From positions 1 through 64,000 of the forward strand of contig JAVKFY010000005.1 of assembly GCA_040223615.1 (NCBI GenBank): a stretch of 64,000 nucleotides of DNA, read 5' to 3'. The notes under the pieces are model-generated. The model had not been told where the DNA came from, made no database searches, and was given only the letters and a program-made list of their open reading frames with translations. Made by a program: the position numbers and the translations under genes. Origin of the DNA: JAVKFY01 sp040223615 (lineage in GTDB: Bacteria > Pseudomonadota > Alphaproteobacteria > GCA-2731375). This document shows, in pieces, positions 8,925 to 17,291 of the stretch; position 1 is the stretch's first letter, and each line of letters begins with the position of its first letter.

Positions 8925-9443
8925 ATGCTCCAGACGCTGCACCTGAAACGCTGGATCGACGAGAACCGGCACCTGCTGCGCCCGCCGGTCGGCAACGTGC
9001 AGTTGTTCAAGACCGAGTGGCGCAACTTCATCGTCATGGCCATCGGCGGCCCGAACGAGCGCACCGACTATCACGACGACCCGGGCGAGGAACTGTTCTT
9101 CCAGGTCGAGGGCGACATGGTGCTGCGCGTGATCGAGGACGGCCGGCCGCGCGACATCGCGATTCCCGAGGGCGAGATGCTGCTGCTGCCGCCGCACGTG
9201 CGCCACTCGCCGCAGCGGCCGGCCGGCTCGGTCGGCCTGGTGGTCGAACGGCTGAGGCTGCCGGGCGAGATCGACGCCTTCGAGTGGTACTGCGAGCAGT
9301 GCCACGCCCGCGTGCACCGCGGCGAGATCGAGCTGAAGGATATCGAGGTCGACCTGCCGCCGGTCTTCGAGACGTACTATGCGAGCGATGCGGCGCGCAC
9401 CTGCCCGTCCTGCGGTCACGTCAATCCCGGACGCCCCGCCTAG
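8925..9443 (+). CDS. nbaC: 3-hydroxyanthranilate 3,4-dioxygenase
   Basis: The 172-residue cupin enzyme opens the ring of 3-hydroxyanthranilate to 2-amino-3-carboxymuconate semialdehyde, a step of kynurenine-type tryptophan or 2-nitrobenzoate breakdown. Iron ligands His50, Glu56 and His94 match the Ralstonia enzyme (51/57/95) with a constant shift of one. The rubredoxin-like second metal site is present as Cys123/Cys126 and Cys160/Cys163, a feature of the bacterial form. The ATG at 8925 gives the family's normal length; the longer upstream frame overlaps the epimerase. No kynureninase or other pathway gene is adjacent. It ends convergently, overlapping the next gene by 4 bases. Confidence 0.92.
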   Translation: MLQTLHLKRWIDENRHLLRPPVGNVQLFKTEWRNFIVMAIGGPNERTDYHDDPGEELFFQVEGDMVLRVIEDGRPRDIAIPEGEMLLLPPHVRHSPQRPAGSVGLVVERLRLPGEIDAFEWYCEQCHARVHRGEIELKDIEVDLPPVFETYYASDAARTCPSCGHVNPGRPA

Positions 9444-12148
9444 GCGAACAGCGAGACCGAGCCGGCCTGCGCGATCTGGGTGAGGTTGTTCAGCGTCTGT
9501 TGCAGCGCGTTGATCCGGGCCTGGTCGGCCTGCGACAGCACCACGCCGTCGAGCGGGTCTTTGATTTCCTCGCTCGGGTTCAGCTTCTGGTAGGCGTCGC
9601 GGACGATGCGCATGGCATTGTCGATCAGGACGCCGGCGTCGGCCGCAGCCGCCTTGTCGAGCACGTTCATCTCCGTGCCGAAGCCGAGGGCGAAGATGTT
9701 GTCGTCATATTCCTCGACGTCGTCGACGTCGCCGGACGGCACCTGGACCACCTTCTTGTCGCCGAACAAGGTCACTGGTGCCAGGCCAAGCGGAGCCAGG
9801 GCGTCGAGCCCTTCCGGGCCGGCCAGAATGTCGATACGGCCGCCGTTGCGCGCCTCGATGTTGAGGCGCAGGCCGTCGATGTCTGAATCGATCTCGGCGA
9901 AACCGTTGCTGCCCAGCACTTTGTTGATCTTGAACGCCAGGAAGCCGTAGCTGTCGTCATCCTCGATCGAGATCGTCCTGGCCTCGCCGCCGTTGACCTT
10001 GATCTGGAACGACATGCCGCTGCGCGCGCTGGTCAGGTTGATGACCTCGGTGATGTCGCCGGCCGGGATCGGTCCTTTCGGCAGGCCCAGCGTGGAAACC
10101 ACGTCGGAACCGGTGGCGTCGAAGGCGACGGCGGTGCCCCGCTGGCTGAACGCGCCGGACATCTGGTCGACCCACTGCGTCGCGCCGGTGTCGTCCAGCC
10201 GGGCCACGAAGCCATCGGCGTTGGCGATCGGGGTCTGGCCGGCGAAGCCGCCGGTGGTGTTGCCGGTGAGGTAGATCTCGTCGGTGCCGGTGTCGGTGCG
10301 CACCGCCAGGCCGAACGCCTCGTCGTCGCCGCTGCTGCCGACATAGGAGGTCCAGTTCACCGTTCCGTCGGTGCCGACGTTGGTCACGAAGCCATCCTGG
10401 CCGCCGTTGTGCGCCTGCACGATCGCGCCGGCGAGGCCGGCATTCGAGGTCGCGCCGGACAGGTAGACCGAGCCGTCGGAACCGAAGGCCAGGCCGGTCA
10501 GCGTGTCCTCGCCGTTGAAGGCGCCGAGGTCGGCTTCCCAGATCGGGGTCTGGCTGGCGCCGCTGTCGTCATACTTGCGCAGCACCGCGCGGCCGTCGCT
10601 TTCGGCCGCGACATAGACGTTGCCGGCATCGTCGGCCAGCACCGCGCGCGCGAAATCGTCGCCGGTGCCGCCGAATTGTTTCTCCCAGACCAGGTTGCCG
10701 TCGGTGTCGAGCTTGACCAGCGTCGCGTCGGTGCCGCCGGCGTGCGTCACCGAGCTGGACAGCGCCGAGTTGGCGAAGCCGGCGACGAAGACGTTGCCGC
10801 TGGCGTCGGTGGTTACCGACAGGCCGGCGTCGTCGGCATAGGGCTGCGCCTGACGCGTCCACTGCTCGCGCCCATCGCCATCGAACTTGGAAACGAAAGT
10901 GTCCAGGTTGCCGCCATAGGCCAGGTCGGAGAGCCGATCGGCGGTCTGGCCGGTGATCACCACGTCGTCGTTGCCGTCGACCGCGACGGAGAAACCGGCT
11001 GCATCGGTGGTCGAGCCCAGCAGGCGCGACCAGACCAGCTCGCCGGCCGCGTCGTACTTGCGCAGGTAGGCGTCCGGCGTCTCCTGGTTGACCATGCCTT
11101 CCAGGTCGCCGGCCGAGGTGCCGACGACATAGACGTAGCCCTGGCTGTCGACCGCGACGCCGCGCGCGTCTTCGGCGAATTCGGTGGCGACCTCGCTGCG
11201 GAAGGCTTCCGCCGGTTCCGCCGCGTCGAGGTCGGTGAGCTTGCGCAGGAAGCCGGTGCCGTCGGTGCCGACGCCGGACGCACCGGTCACGTACAGCGCG
11301 GAGGTCTCGCTGCCGGGAGCGGCGGCGAAGGTCAGCTCCTCGCCGTTGGCGATGTCGATCTTCAGGCCATAGCTGGTCTCGCTCTCGCGGTTCACGACAA
11401 AGCGGCTGTTGACGGTGGCGGTCTCCAACTTGTCGTTGATCAAGGCCACGACGTTGTCGAGATTGACCGTGCCGCTGATCTCCGACAGGTCGATGTCGAT
11501 ATCCTGGTTCGTCGTCGAGGTGGCAACGTTGATGGTGAACTGCTCGGTGCCGGACAGGCCGGGAATCGGGTCGTCTCGCACGTCGGTCACGATCGCGCCG
11601 TAATGCTCCGGCAGTATCTTTTCCAGCGGTTTCGGCGTGGTGATGCCCGACGAGGTCGAGGTCACCTTGATGCCGGAGACGATTTCCACATCGGGCACCT
11701 GCAGCCCGTTGGCGAAGGTCTCGACTTCCGACAGCAGCGACTGGAAGCGCTTGTCGAGCATCTTGGCGTAGGCGCCGGCGAGCTTGCCGTCCTCGGCGTA
11801 GCTCACCAGTTCGCGCAGCCGGCTCAGGCCCCGGTGCAGCGCGAACAGGTTTTTGTAGTCGACATTATCGCCGTTGCGATTGATCAGCGGATCGTCCAGG
11901 TCGATCACGCCGGTGCCGCGTAGGATATTGTTCAGCCGCTCGGTATCGTCGGCCGGCACGGTCGGACGCAGGTCCCACGGCGGGATCACCGACGCGTCCT
12001 GGCGCAGCGCATTCAGCACGCCGGACGAGTTGATCACCGCGCGGCGCGTGGCCTCGCTGACGCCGCCGCCAGACTGATAGAAACTGGAGAGCGCCGTGTA
12101 GTCGAAGCTCACGACCGACAGTGCGGTGCTACCGAACGGATTGATCAT
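9440..12148 (-). CDS. FlaEY-like SBBP beta-propeller repeat protein with flagellin/hook-like flanks
   Basis: The roughly 902-residue protein begins MINPFGS at 12148; a start at 12172 would add 8 residues but has no better ribosome site. The first ~330 residues are helical then beta-rich, with a hook-like segment near SGTEQFTINV. A central block of about 350 residues holds repeated units of the form GNVYVAG...DAFLxKxDxxGxxxW, the SBBP beta-propeller pattern. After it comes a second hook-like module (SGMSFQIKVNGGEARTIS...) and an Ala/Gln-rich helical C-terminus (ADQARINALQQTLNNLTQIA) like flagellin ends. There is no signal peptide, which fits type III flagellar export. It resembles proteins I recall annotated as FlaEY in flagellin loci; role unproven. 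Confidence 0.65.
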   Translation of the reverse strand: MINPFGSTALSVVSFDYTALSSFYQSGGGVSEATRRAVINSSGVLNALRQDASVIPPWDLRPTVPADDTERLNNILRGTGVIDLDDPLINRNGDNVDYKNLFALHRGLSRLRELVSYAEDGKLAGAYAKMLDKRFQSLLSEVETFANGLQVPDVEIVSGIKVTSTSSGITTPKPLEKILPEHYGAIVTDVRDDPIPGLSGTEQFTINVATSTTNQDIDIDLSEISGTVNLDNVVALINDKLETATVNSRFVVNRESETSYGLKIDIANGEELTFAAAPGSETSALYVTGASGVGTDGTGFLRKLTDLDAAEPAEAFRSEVATEFAEDARGVAVDSQGYVYVVGTSAGDLEGMVNQETPDAYLRKYDAAGELVWSRLLGSTTDAAGFSVAVDGNDDVVITGQTADRLSDLAYGGNLDTFVSKFDGDGREQWTRQAQPYADDAGLSVTTDASGNVFVAGFANSALSSSVTHAGGTDATLVKLDTDGNLVWEKQFGGTGDDFARAVLADDAGNVYVAAESDGRAVLRKYDDSGASQTPIWEADLGAFNGEDTLTGLAFGSDGSVYLSGATSNAGLAGAIVQAHNGGQDGFVTNVGTDGTVNWTSYVGSSGDDEAFGLAVRTDTGTDEIYLTGNTTGGFAGQTPIANADGFVARLDDTGATQWVDQMSGAFSQRGTAVAFDATGSDVVSTLGLPKGPIPAGDITEVINLTSARSGMSFQIKVNGGEARTISIEDDDSYGFLAFKINKVLGSNGFAEIDSDIDGLRLNIEARNGGRIDILAGPEGLDALAPLGLAPVTLFGDKKVVQVPSGDVDDVEEYDDNIFALGFGTEMNVLDKAAAADAGVLIDNAMRIVRDAYQKLNPSEEIKDPLDGVVLSQADQARINALQQTLNNLTQIAQAGSVSLFA

Positions 12149-12268
12149 CGGACCCTTGGCTCCGCCCGGCATCCATTCCGGGCCGTCGCCAGCCTAGCCA
12201 GTCAGGGTTTCCGAGCCCTTAAGCGGCATGGTTAACATGGCGCCAAGGACGCTGCGGCAAGGCTCGTT

Positions 12269-12282
12269 AACGCTTAAGCGTT
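12269..12282. promoter_or_regulatory. Perfect 14-base palindrome in a divergent promoter region
   Basis: AACGCTTAAGCGTT is self-complementary over all 14 bases and lies in the 200-base divergent region between the FlaEY-like gene and the sugar operon. The 9-base word TTAACGCTT (12267-12275) recurs at 15607-15615 before the HAD phosphatase gene. A dimeric repressor or activator site is a reasonable inference; no regulator is identified. Confidence 0.4.
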
Positions 12283-12348
12283 TCTCAAGGAATCGCGGGC
12301 CATCCTGCGCCGGTCTTCGACAGAGTTTGACCGGGCGTAGAACGGGTA

Positions 12349-13926
12349 ATGAACGTACAAGTGGCGGTGGGCCAGGCCGGGGCGGCGAGCCCCGGCATCC
12401 GGGCGCGCGACAAGATCCGCAGCATAGATGAACTGGGCGAGATGGCGCAGGCGGCGCGGGCCTCGGGGCGGCGTGTGGTGCACGCGCATGGCGTGTTCGA
12501 CCTGCTCCACATGGGCCATGTGCGCCACCTGGAAGAGGCGCGCCGGCATGGCGACATGCTGCTGGTCACGCTGACGGCCGACCGCCATGTCAACAAGGGA
12601 CCGGGCCGGCCGGTGTTCACCGAACCGTTGCGGGCGGAGATGCTGGCCGCGCTGGCGATCGTCGACGGCGTCGGCGTCTCCAACTGGCCGACGGCGGAAG
12701 GCGTGCTGCGCATCATCCGCCCCTCGGTCTATGTGAAGGGGTCCGACTACGCGCGCGAGGACGACGACATCACCGGCGGCATTCGCCGCGAACGCGAGCT
12801 GGTGGAGAGCCTCGGCGGTGAGGTCGTCTACACCGACGACATCACATTCTCGTCCTCGTCGCTGATCAACCGGCACCTGAACGTCTTCGACAGCGAGGTC
12901 GCGGCGTTCCTGTCGCGGCTGCGCGACGACGGCAAGCAGGACGAGATCATGGGCGCGGTCGAGTCGATCGCCGACAAGCGCGTCCTGCTGGTCGGCGAGG
13001 CGATCATCGACGAGTACCGCTACTGCACGCCGATGGGCAAGGCGGCCAAGGAGAACATCATCGCCTCGCGCTACGAGGGCGCCGAGCTGTTCGCCGGCGG
13101 TGTCATCGCCGCGGCCAACCACGTGGCCAGCTTCGTCAAGGAAGTTGGCGTCATCACCTGCGTCGGCGAGGACGACTTCTACGAGGACGTGATCCGCGAG
13201 TCGGTGCGCGACAACGTCACCGTCCACTTCGTCAACCGGCCCAAGGTGCCGACGATCCGCAAGGTGCGCTTCGTCGAACCCGGGCACATGCGCAAGTTGT
13301 TCGAGGTCTACCACTTCGACGACACGCCGATGGCCGGTCAGGAGGAGGCGCAGCTCCTCAACCTGATCCGGCGCCAGGCCGAGAACTGGGACCTGGTCAT
13401 CGTCAACGACTTCGGCCATGGCATGATGACGCCGAAGGCGGTCGACGAGGTCGTCAACCGGGCCCGCTTCCTGGCGGTGAATGCCCAGACCAACTCCGCC
13501 AACCACGGCTACAACACCGTCGCGCGCTATCCGCGTGCCGACTATCTGTGCATCGACGCGCCGGAGGCCCGCCTGGCGGTGCGCGACCGCTTCATGGACC
13601 TGGAGCACCTGGTCCAAGGGCCGCTGCGCGAATTGGTCGCCTGCGACCGGGTCGTCGTCACTCACGGCCAGAATGGTTGCCTCACCTACGGCTTCAGCCA
13701 GGGCCTGCGCCGAGTGCCGGCGTTCACCCGCCAGGTTGTCGATACCGTCGGCGCCGGCGATGCCTTCCTGGCGGTCACCGCGCCGCTGGTGCAGCACGGC
13801 GTCGACATGCAGATCGCCGGCGTCATCGGCAACGCCGTCGGCGCCATGAAAGTCGGCATCGTCGGCCACCGCAGCTCGGTGGAGAAGGTGCCGTTGATGA
13901 AATTCCTGACCGCATTGTTGAAGTAG
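12349..13926 (+). CDS. Nucleotidyltransferase-PfkB kinase fusion, HldE-like with inverted domain order
   Basis: The 525-residue two-domain enzyme probably phosphorylates and nucleotide-activates a heptose-like sugar phosphate. Residues 40-165 form a cytidylyltransferase-like fold with the HMGH motif (residues 54-57) and YVKGSDY. Residues 190-525 form a PfkB/ribokinase fold ending in DTVGAGD (465-471), where Asp471 is the catalytic base. In Escherichia coli HldE the kinase comes first, so the order here is reversed. A SIS isomerase, HAD phosphatase and another kinase follow, completing a heptose-pathway-like set. It heads the operon; the start lacks a strong ribosome site, and ATG 12349 is the first in frame. 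Confidence 0.78.
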   Translation: MNVQVAVGQAGAASPGIRARDKIRSIDELGEMAQAARASGRRVVHAHGVFDLLHMGHVRHLEEARRHGDMLLVTLTADRHVNKGPGRPVFTEPLRAEMLAALAIVDGVGVSNWPTAEGVLRIIRPSVYVKGSDYAREDDDITGGIRRERELVESLGGEVVYTDDITFSSSSLINRHLNVFDSEVAAFLSRLRDDGKQDEIMGAVESIADKRVLLVGEAIIDEYRYCTPMGKAAKENIIASRYEGAELFAGGVIAAANHVASFVKEVGVITCVGEDDFYEDVIRESVRDNVTVHFVNRPKVPTIRKVRFVEPGHMRKLFEVYHFDDTPMAGQEEAQLLNLIRRQAENWDLVIVNDFGHGMMTPKAVDEVVNRARFLAVNAQTNSANHGYNTVARYPRADYLCIDAPEARLAVRDRFMDLEHLVQGPLRELVACDRVVVTHGQNGCLTYGFSQGLRRVPAFTRQVVDTVGAGDAFLAVTAPLVQHGVDMQIAGVIGNAVGAMKVGIVGHRSSVEKVPLMKFLTALLK

Positions 13927-13934
13927 GGCTGCCC

Positions 13935-14555
13935 ATGACCTCCATCGTGCCGGACTATTTCGCCGCTCTGTCGCGCTTGCCGCTGGAGGCGGAGGCAAGC
14001 AATGTGCAGGGTCAGGCCATCGAGACCGGCGACTTCGTCGACGGCGTCATCGCGTTGCTGCGCCAGGCCGGCGAGAACGGCAACAAGCTGATGATCGTCG
14101 GCAACGGCGGCAGCGCCGCTATCGCCAGCCACCTGACCGTGGACTTCTCCAAGAATGTCGGCATCCCGGCGCTGGCCTTCAACGACGCGATCATGATGAG
14201 CGCGCTCGGCAACGACATGGGCCAGGACCAGGTTTTCGCACGACCGATCGCGATGTACGGCAAGCCCGACGACGTGGTGCTGGCGATTTCCAGCTCCGGC
14301 AACTCCGATAACATCGTCGAGGCCGTGTGGTCGGCGCGCAACGTCGGCTGCAAGGTCGTCACCATGTCGGGCTTTCGTTCCGACAACCGGCTGCGTCGCC
14401 TGGGCGACTGGAACCTCTATGTCCCCAATGGCGAGTACGGCTTCGTCGAGATCACCCACCTGGCCTTCTGCCACGCCATCGTCGATCTGGCGATGGGCTG
14501 GAGCCCGGAAGCCGGCCTTTGGACCAAACAGGACAGCGTACGAGGCGCCGCATGA
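13935..14555 (+). CDS. SIS-domain sugar isomerase, GmhA-like
   Basis: The 206-residue protein is a sugar-isomerase (SIS) domain of the phosphoheptose isomerase type, which converts sedoheptulose 7-phosphate to a heptose 7-phosphate. Phosphate-binding loops are visible as VGNGGSAAIASH and ISSSGNSDN, both signatures of GmhA/DiaA. The ATG at 13935 follows the previous stop by 8 bases and gives normal GmhA length; the longer frame is a shadow within the upstream gene. The stop overlaps the next start as ATGA, so translation is coupled. Substrate is inferred from neighbours. Confidence 0.82.
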   Translation: MTSIVPDYFAALSRLPLEAEASNVQGQAIETGDFVDGVIALLRQAGENGNKLMIVGNGGSAAIASHLTVDFSKNVGIPALAFNDAIMMSALGNDMGQDQVFARPIAMYGKPDDVVLAISSSGNSDNIVEAVWSARNVGCKVVTMSGFRSDNRLRRLGDWNLYVPNGEYGFVEITHLAFCHAIVDLAMGWSPEAGLWTKQDSVRGAA

Positions 14556-15565
14556 GCGAGATGAACGGACACCGTCACTGGACGGTCCTGGTGACCGGCG
14601 GCGCCGGCTATGTCGGCAGCCGGCTGATCCCGAAGCTGCTGGCGGCCGGCCACCACGTCCACGTGCTCGACCTCTACATGTACGGCCGCGACATCTTCGC
14701 CGCGCACCACGATGACCCTGGTCTCAGCGAGTTCGTCGGCGACCTGCGCGACGCCGCGCTGGTGAAGCGTGCGGTGGCCGGCTGCGATGCCGTCATCCAC
14801 CTGGCCTGCATCTCCAACGACCCGAGCTTCGAGCTGAACCCGGACCTCGGCAAGTCGATCAACTTCGACGCCTTCCGCCCGTTGGTGCGCGCCGCCAAGG
14901 ACGCCGGCGTGGAGCGTTTCATCTACGCCTCCTCGTCGTCGGTCTATGGCGTGAAGGACGAGCCGGACGTGCACGAAGGCCTGTCGCTGCATCCGCTGAC
15001 CGACTACTCCAAGTTCAAGGCGATGTGCGAGGAGGTGCTGGACGAGGAGCGCGAGCCGGGTTTCACCACGCTGACCTTGCGTCCGGCGACGGTGTGCGGC
15101 TGGGCGCCGCGGCTGCGCCTCGACCTGACCGTCAACATCCTGACCAATCACGCCATCAACAACGGCAAGATCACTGTTTTCGGCGGCACTCAGAAACGCC
15201 CGAACATCAACATCGAGGACATGACCGACCTGTACGTCCAGTGCCTGACGTACCCGGCGGAGATGATCGACGGCAAGGTGTTCAACGCCGGCTACGAGAA
15301 CCACGCGGTGGCCGAGTTGGCCGAGATCGTGCGCGGCGTGGTCGGCCGCGAGGTCGAAATCGTCACGACCTCGACCGACGACAACCGCAGCTATCACGTC
15401 AGCTCGGCGAAGATCCAGCGCGAGCTTGGCTTCGCGCCGCGCCACGACATCCCCGATGCGGTGCGCGGCCTGACCGAGGCGTTCCACAACGGCCGGGTGC
15501 CGAACCCGATGACCGATCCGGCCTACTACAATGTCAAGTTGATGCAGGCGATCGAAATGCGCTGA
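14552..15565 (+). CDS. NAD-dependent sugar-nucleotide epimerase/dehydratase
   Basis: The 337-residue extended SDR has TGGAGYVGS at its N-terminus for NAD binding, Ser in YASSSSVYG and a catalytic Tyr/Lys in YSKFK. The active-site tyrosine region and the C-terminal NVKLMQAIEMR tail resemble epimerases found in LPS and capsule loci. It starts inside the stop of the SIS isomerase (ATGA). In context it would modify the activated heptose or another sugar nucleotide of this operon. The specific reaction (epimerase, dehydratase or reductase) cannot be told from the motifs. Confidence 0.82.
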   Translation: MSEMNGHRHWTVLVTGGAGYVGSRLIPKLLAAGHHVHVLDLYMYGRDIFAAHHDDPGLSEFVGDLRDAALVKRAVAGCDAVIHLACISNDPSFELNPDLGKSINFDAFRPLVRAAKDAGVERFIYASSSSVYGVKDEPDVHEGLSLHPLTDYSKFKAMCEEVLDEEREPGFTTLTLRPATVCGWAPRLRLDLTVNILTNHAINNGKITVFGGTQKRPNINIEDMTDLYVQCLTYPAEMIDGKVFNAGYENHAVAELAEIVRGVVGREVEIVTTSTDDNRSYHVSSAKIQRELGFAPRHDIPDAVRGLTEAFHNGRVPNPMTDPAYYNVKLMQAIEMR

Positions 15566-15658
15566 GGCGCGGCGCGGAAGCGTTAACGGATAGGCTTTCC
15601 GGAAAATTAACGCTTGCGGCGCTAGCGTGGCCTGCAGAACGGTCACGGACCAGAGTGC

Positions 15659-16261
15659 ATGCGTTTGGGCATCGACCTCGACAACACCATCGTCAGCTAC
15701 GACGCGCTGTTCGCCGACCTGGCGGTGCGGCGCGGCCTGCTGCGCAAGACGCCCATCGGCGGCAAGCGGGCGGTGTGCGACGCGGTGCGCCGTGGTGCCG
15801 GCGAGGCCGCCTGGCAGGCGTTGCAGGCCGAGGTCTACGGCCCGGCGATGGCGGATGCCAAACCGTTCGACGGGGTAATCGAGTTCGTCCGCGACGCGCG
15901 CGGACAAGGTATCGAGGTCCGGATCATCAGTCACAAGACCCGCCGCGCCGCCGCCGCACCCGACGGTTGCGACTTGCACGAGGCGGCGCTGGCCTGGCTC
16001 GACGCGAATGGCTTCTTCCGCGACGACGGGCTGCGACCGGAGGATGTCCGGTTCCTGCCCACCCGGGCCGACAAGCTGGACGCGATCGCCGCGGCCGGCT
16101 GTACCCATTTTATCGATGACTTGGTCGAGGTGCTGGCCGACCCGGCCTTTCCGACCGACGTCGCGCGTTATCTGTTCGCGCCAACCGGCGCGTGCACCGA
16201 CAAGCCCTACAAGGTCTGCCAGAGCTGGCGGGAGCTGAGCCATGAACTCCTCGCTGCTTAG
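15659..16261 (+). CDS. HAD-superfamily phosphatase
   Basis: The 200-residue hydrolase has the HAD nucleophile motif DLDNT (Asp6 and Asp8), motif II within IISHKTR, and the acidic motif IDDLVEVL. A cap-like insertion lies between. In a heptose-type pathway a HAD phosphatase (GmhB role) removes the C7 phosphate of the bisphosphate, and that is the likely role here. A 93-base gap with a TTAACGCTT word precedes it, so an internal promoter is possible. It overlaps the following kinase gene by 20 bases. Confidence 0.78.
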   Translation: MRLGIDLDNTIVSYDALFADLAVRRGLLRKTPIGGKRAVCDAVRRGAGEAAWQALQAEVYGPAMADAKPFDGVIEFVRDARGQGIEVRIISHKTRRAAAAPDGCDLHEAALAWLDANGFFRDDGLRPEDVRFLPTRADKLDAIAAAGCTHFIDDLVEVLADPAFPTDVARYLFAPTGACTDKPYKVCQSWRELSHELLAA

Positions 16262-17291
16262 CCGCACCCCCGACACCAAGGCCATGGCCCTGGCCGAACG
16301 GCTGCTGGGCCAGCCGGTGCTGGCGGCATGGCCGGTGCCGCGTGGCGGCAACAACCGCATCTACCTGATCGATGCCGGCACCACCTGCTACGCGCTGAAG
16401 CATTATCCGCGTCAGGCCAGCGACACCCGCGACCGGCTCGGCACCGAGCATGGCGCCATCGCGCTGCTGCACCGGGCCGGCTTCACCGACGTGCCGGCGC
16501 CGATCGCGCGCAGCGATGCCGACGGCGCCGCGCTCTACGAGTGGATCGACGGCGCTCCGGCCGACGAGGTCGGCGAGCCCGAGATCGACGCGGCACTCGA
16601 CTTGCTGCGCCGTCTTGTCGAGCTCTCCGACAATGGTGCCGGCGAAGCCTTCGGGCCGGCCTCGGCCGCCTGTTTCAGCGCCGCTGAAGTGCTGTCGCAG
16701 ATTCAGCAGCGCTTCGACCGCCTGGGCCGCGAGGTAACGGCGCCACTGCCGGCGCTGCGCGCCTTCCTCGACGACGACTTCGCCCCGGTGCACCACATCC
16801 TGGCCGATGACGCCGAGCATCGCCTGCATCGTGCCGGCGTGCCGCTCGATGGCAAGCTGGCGCCGGCGCAACGGCTGCTGAGCCCGTCGGATTTCGGATT
16901 TCACAACGTGCTGCGCCGGCCCGACGGCGGCTATGCCTTCGTCGACCTGGAATATTTTGGCTGGGACGATCCAGCCAAGCTGGTCAGCGATTTCCTGGAG
17001 CATCCCGGCCATGACCTGGACTCGGCGATGGCGTCACGCTTCGCCGCCGGCGCCTCGGCGCTGTTCGCCGCGCGCGACCCGCACTTTACCGAACGGTTGG
17101 CGGCGCTGCGGCGGCTATTCGGCCTGATCTGGTGCCTGATTCTGTTGAACGAGTTCCTGCCCGCATCGCAGGCCCGTCGCGGCCTGGACGATGACGATGC
17201 GGCGGCGGCGCAGAGCGCGCAGCTCGACAAGGCCAGGGACCGCCTGATGCGTCTATGGAGGCACTATGAAAGTTGCCAAGCCGCGCCCTGA
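16242..17291 (+). CDS. APH-family sugar or choline-type kinase
   Basis: The 349-residue protein belongs to the aminoglycoside phosphotransferase fold. The catalytic loop reads LSPSDFGFHN, with the base Asp and metal Asn kept but the usual His-Gly before Asp replaced by Pro-Ser. The magnesium Asp follows in VDLEYFGWDDP. Such proteins in polysaccharide loci phosphorylate small metabolites or sugars rather than antibiotics. It overlaps the HAD gene upstream by 20 bases and the transketolase gene downstream by 26, so all three are coupled. Substrate is unknown. Confidence 0.72.
   Translation: MNSSLLSRTPDTKAMALAERLLGQPVLAAWPVPRGGNNRIYLIDAGTTCYALKHYPRQASDTRDRLGTEHGAIALLHRAGFTDVPAPIARSDADGAALYEWIDGAPADEVGEPEIDAALDLLRRLVELSDNGAGEAFGPASAACFSAAEVLSQIQQRFDRLGREVTAPLPALRAFLDDDFAPVHHILADDAEHRLHRAGVPLDGKLAPAQRLLSPSDFGFHNVLRRPDGGYAFVDLEYFGWDDPAKLVSDFLEHPGHDLDSAMASRFAAGASALFAARDPHFTERLAALRRLFGLIWCLILLNEFLPASQARRGLDDDDAAAAQSAQLDKARDRLMRLWRHYESCQAAP

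Noticed and set aside
12219..12236. TTAA...TTAAC before the sugar operon as a CtrA box
   Set aside because: Spacer is 9 bases instead of 7.
15587..15611. TTAA pair before the HAD gene as a CtrA box
   Set aside because: Spacing between the TTAA words is about 20 bases, not 7.
16242..17291. Aminoglycoside resistance gene
   Set aside because: APH fold, but altered catalytic loop and full integration in a sugar operon point to carbohydrate metabolism.
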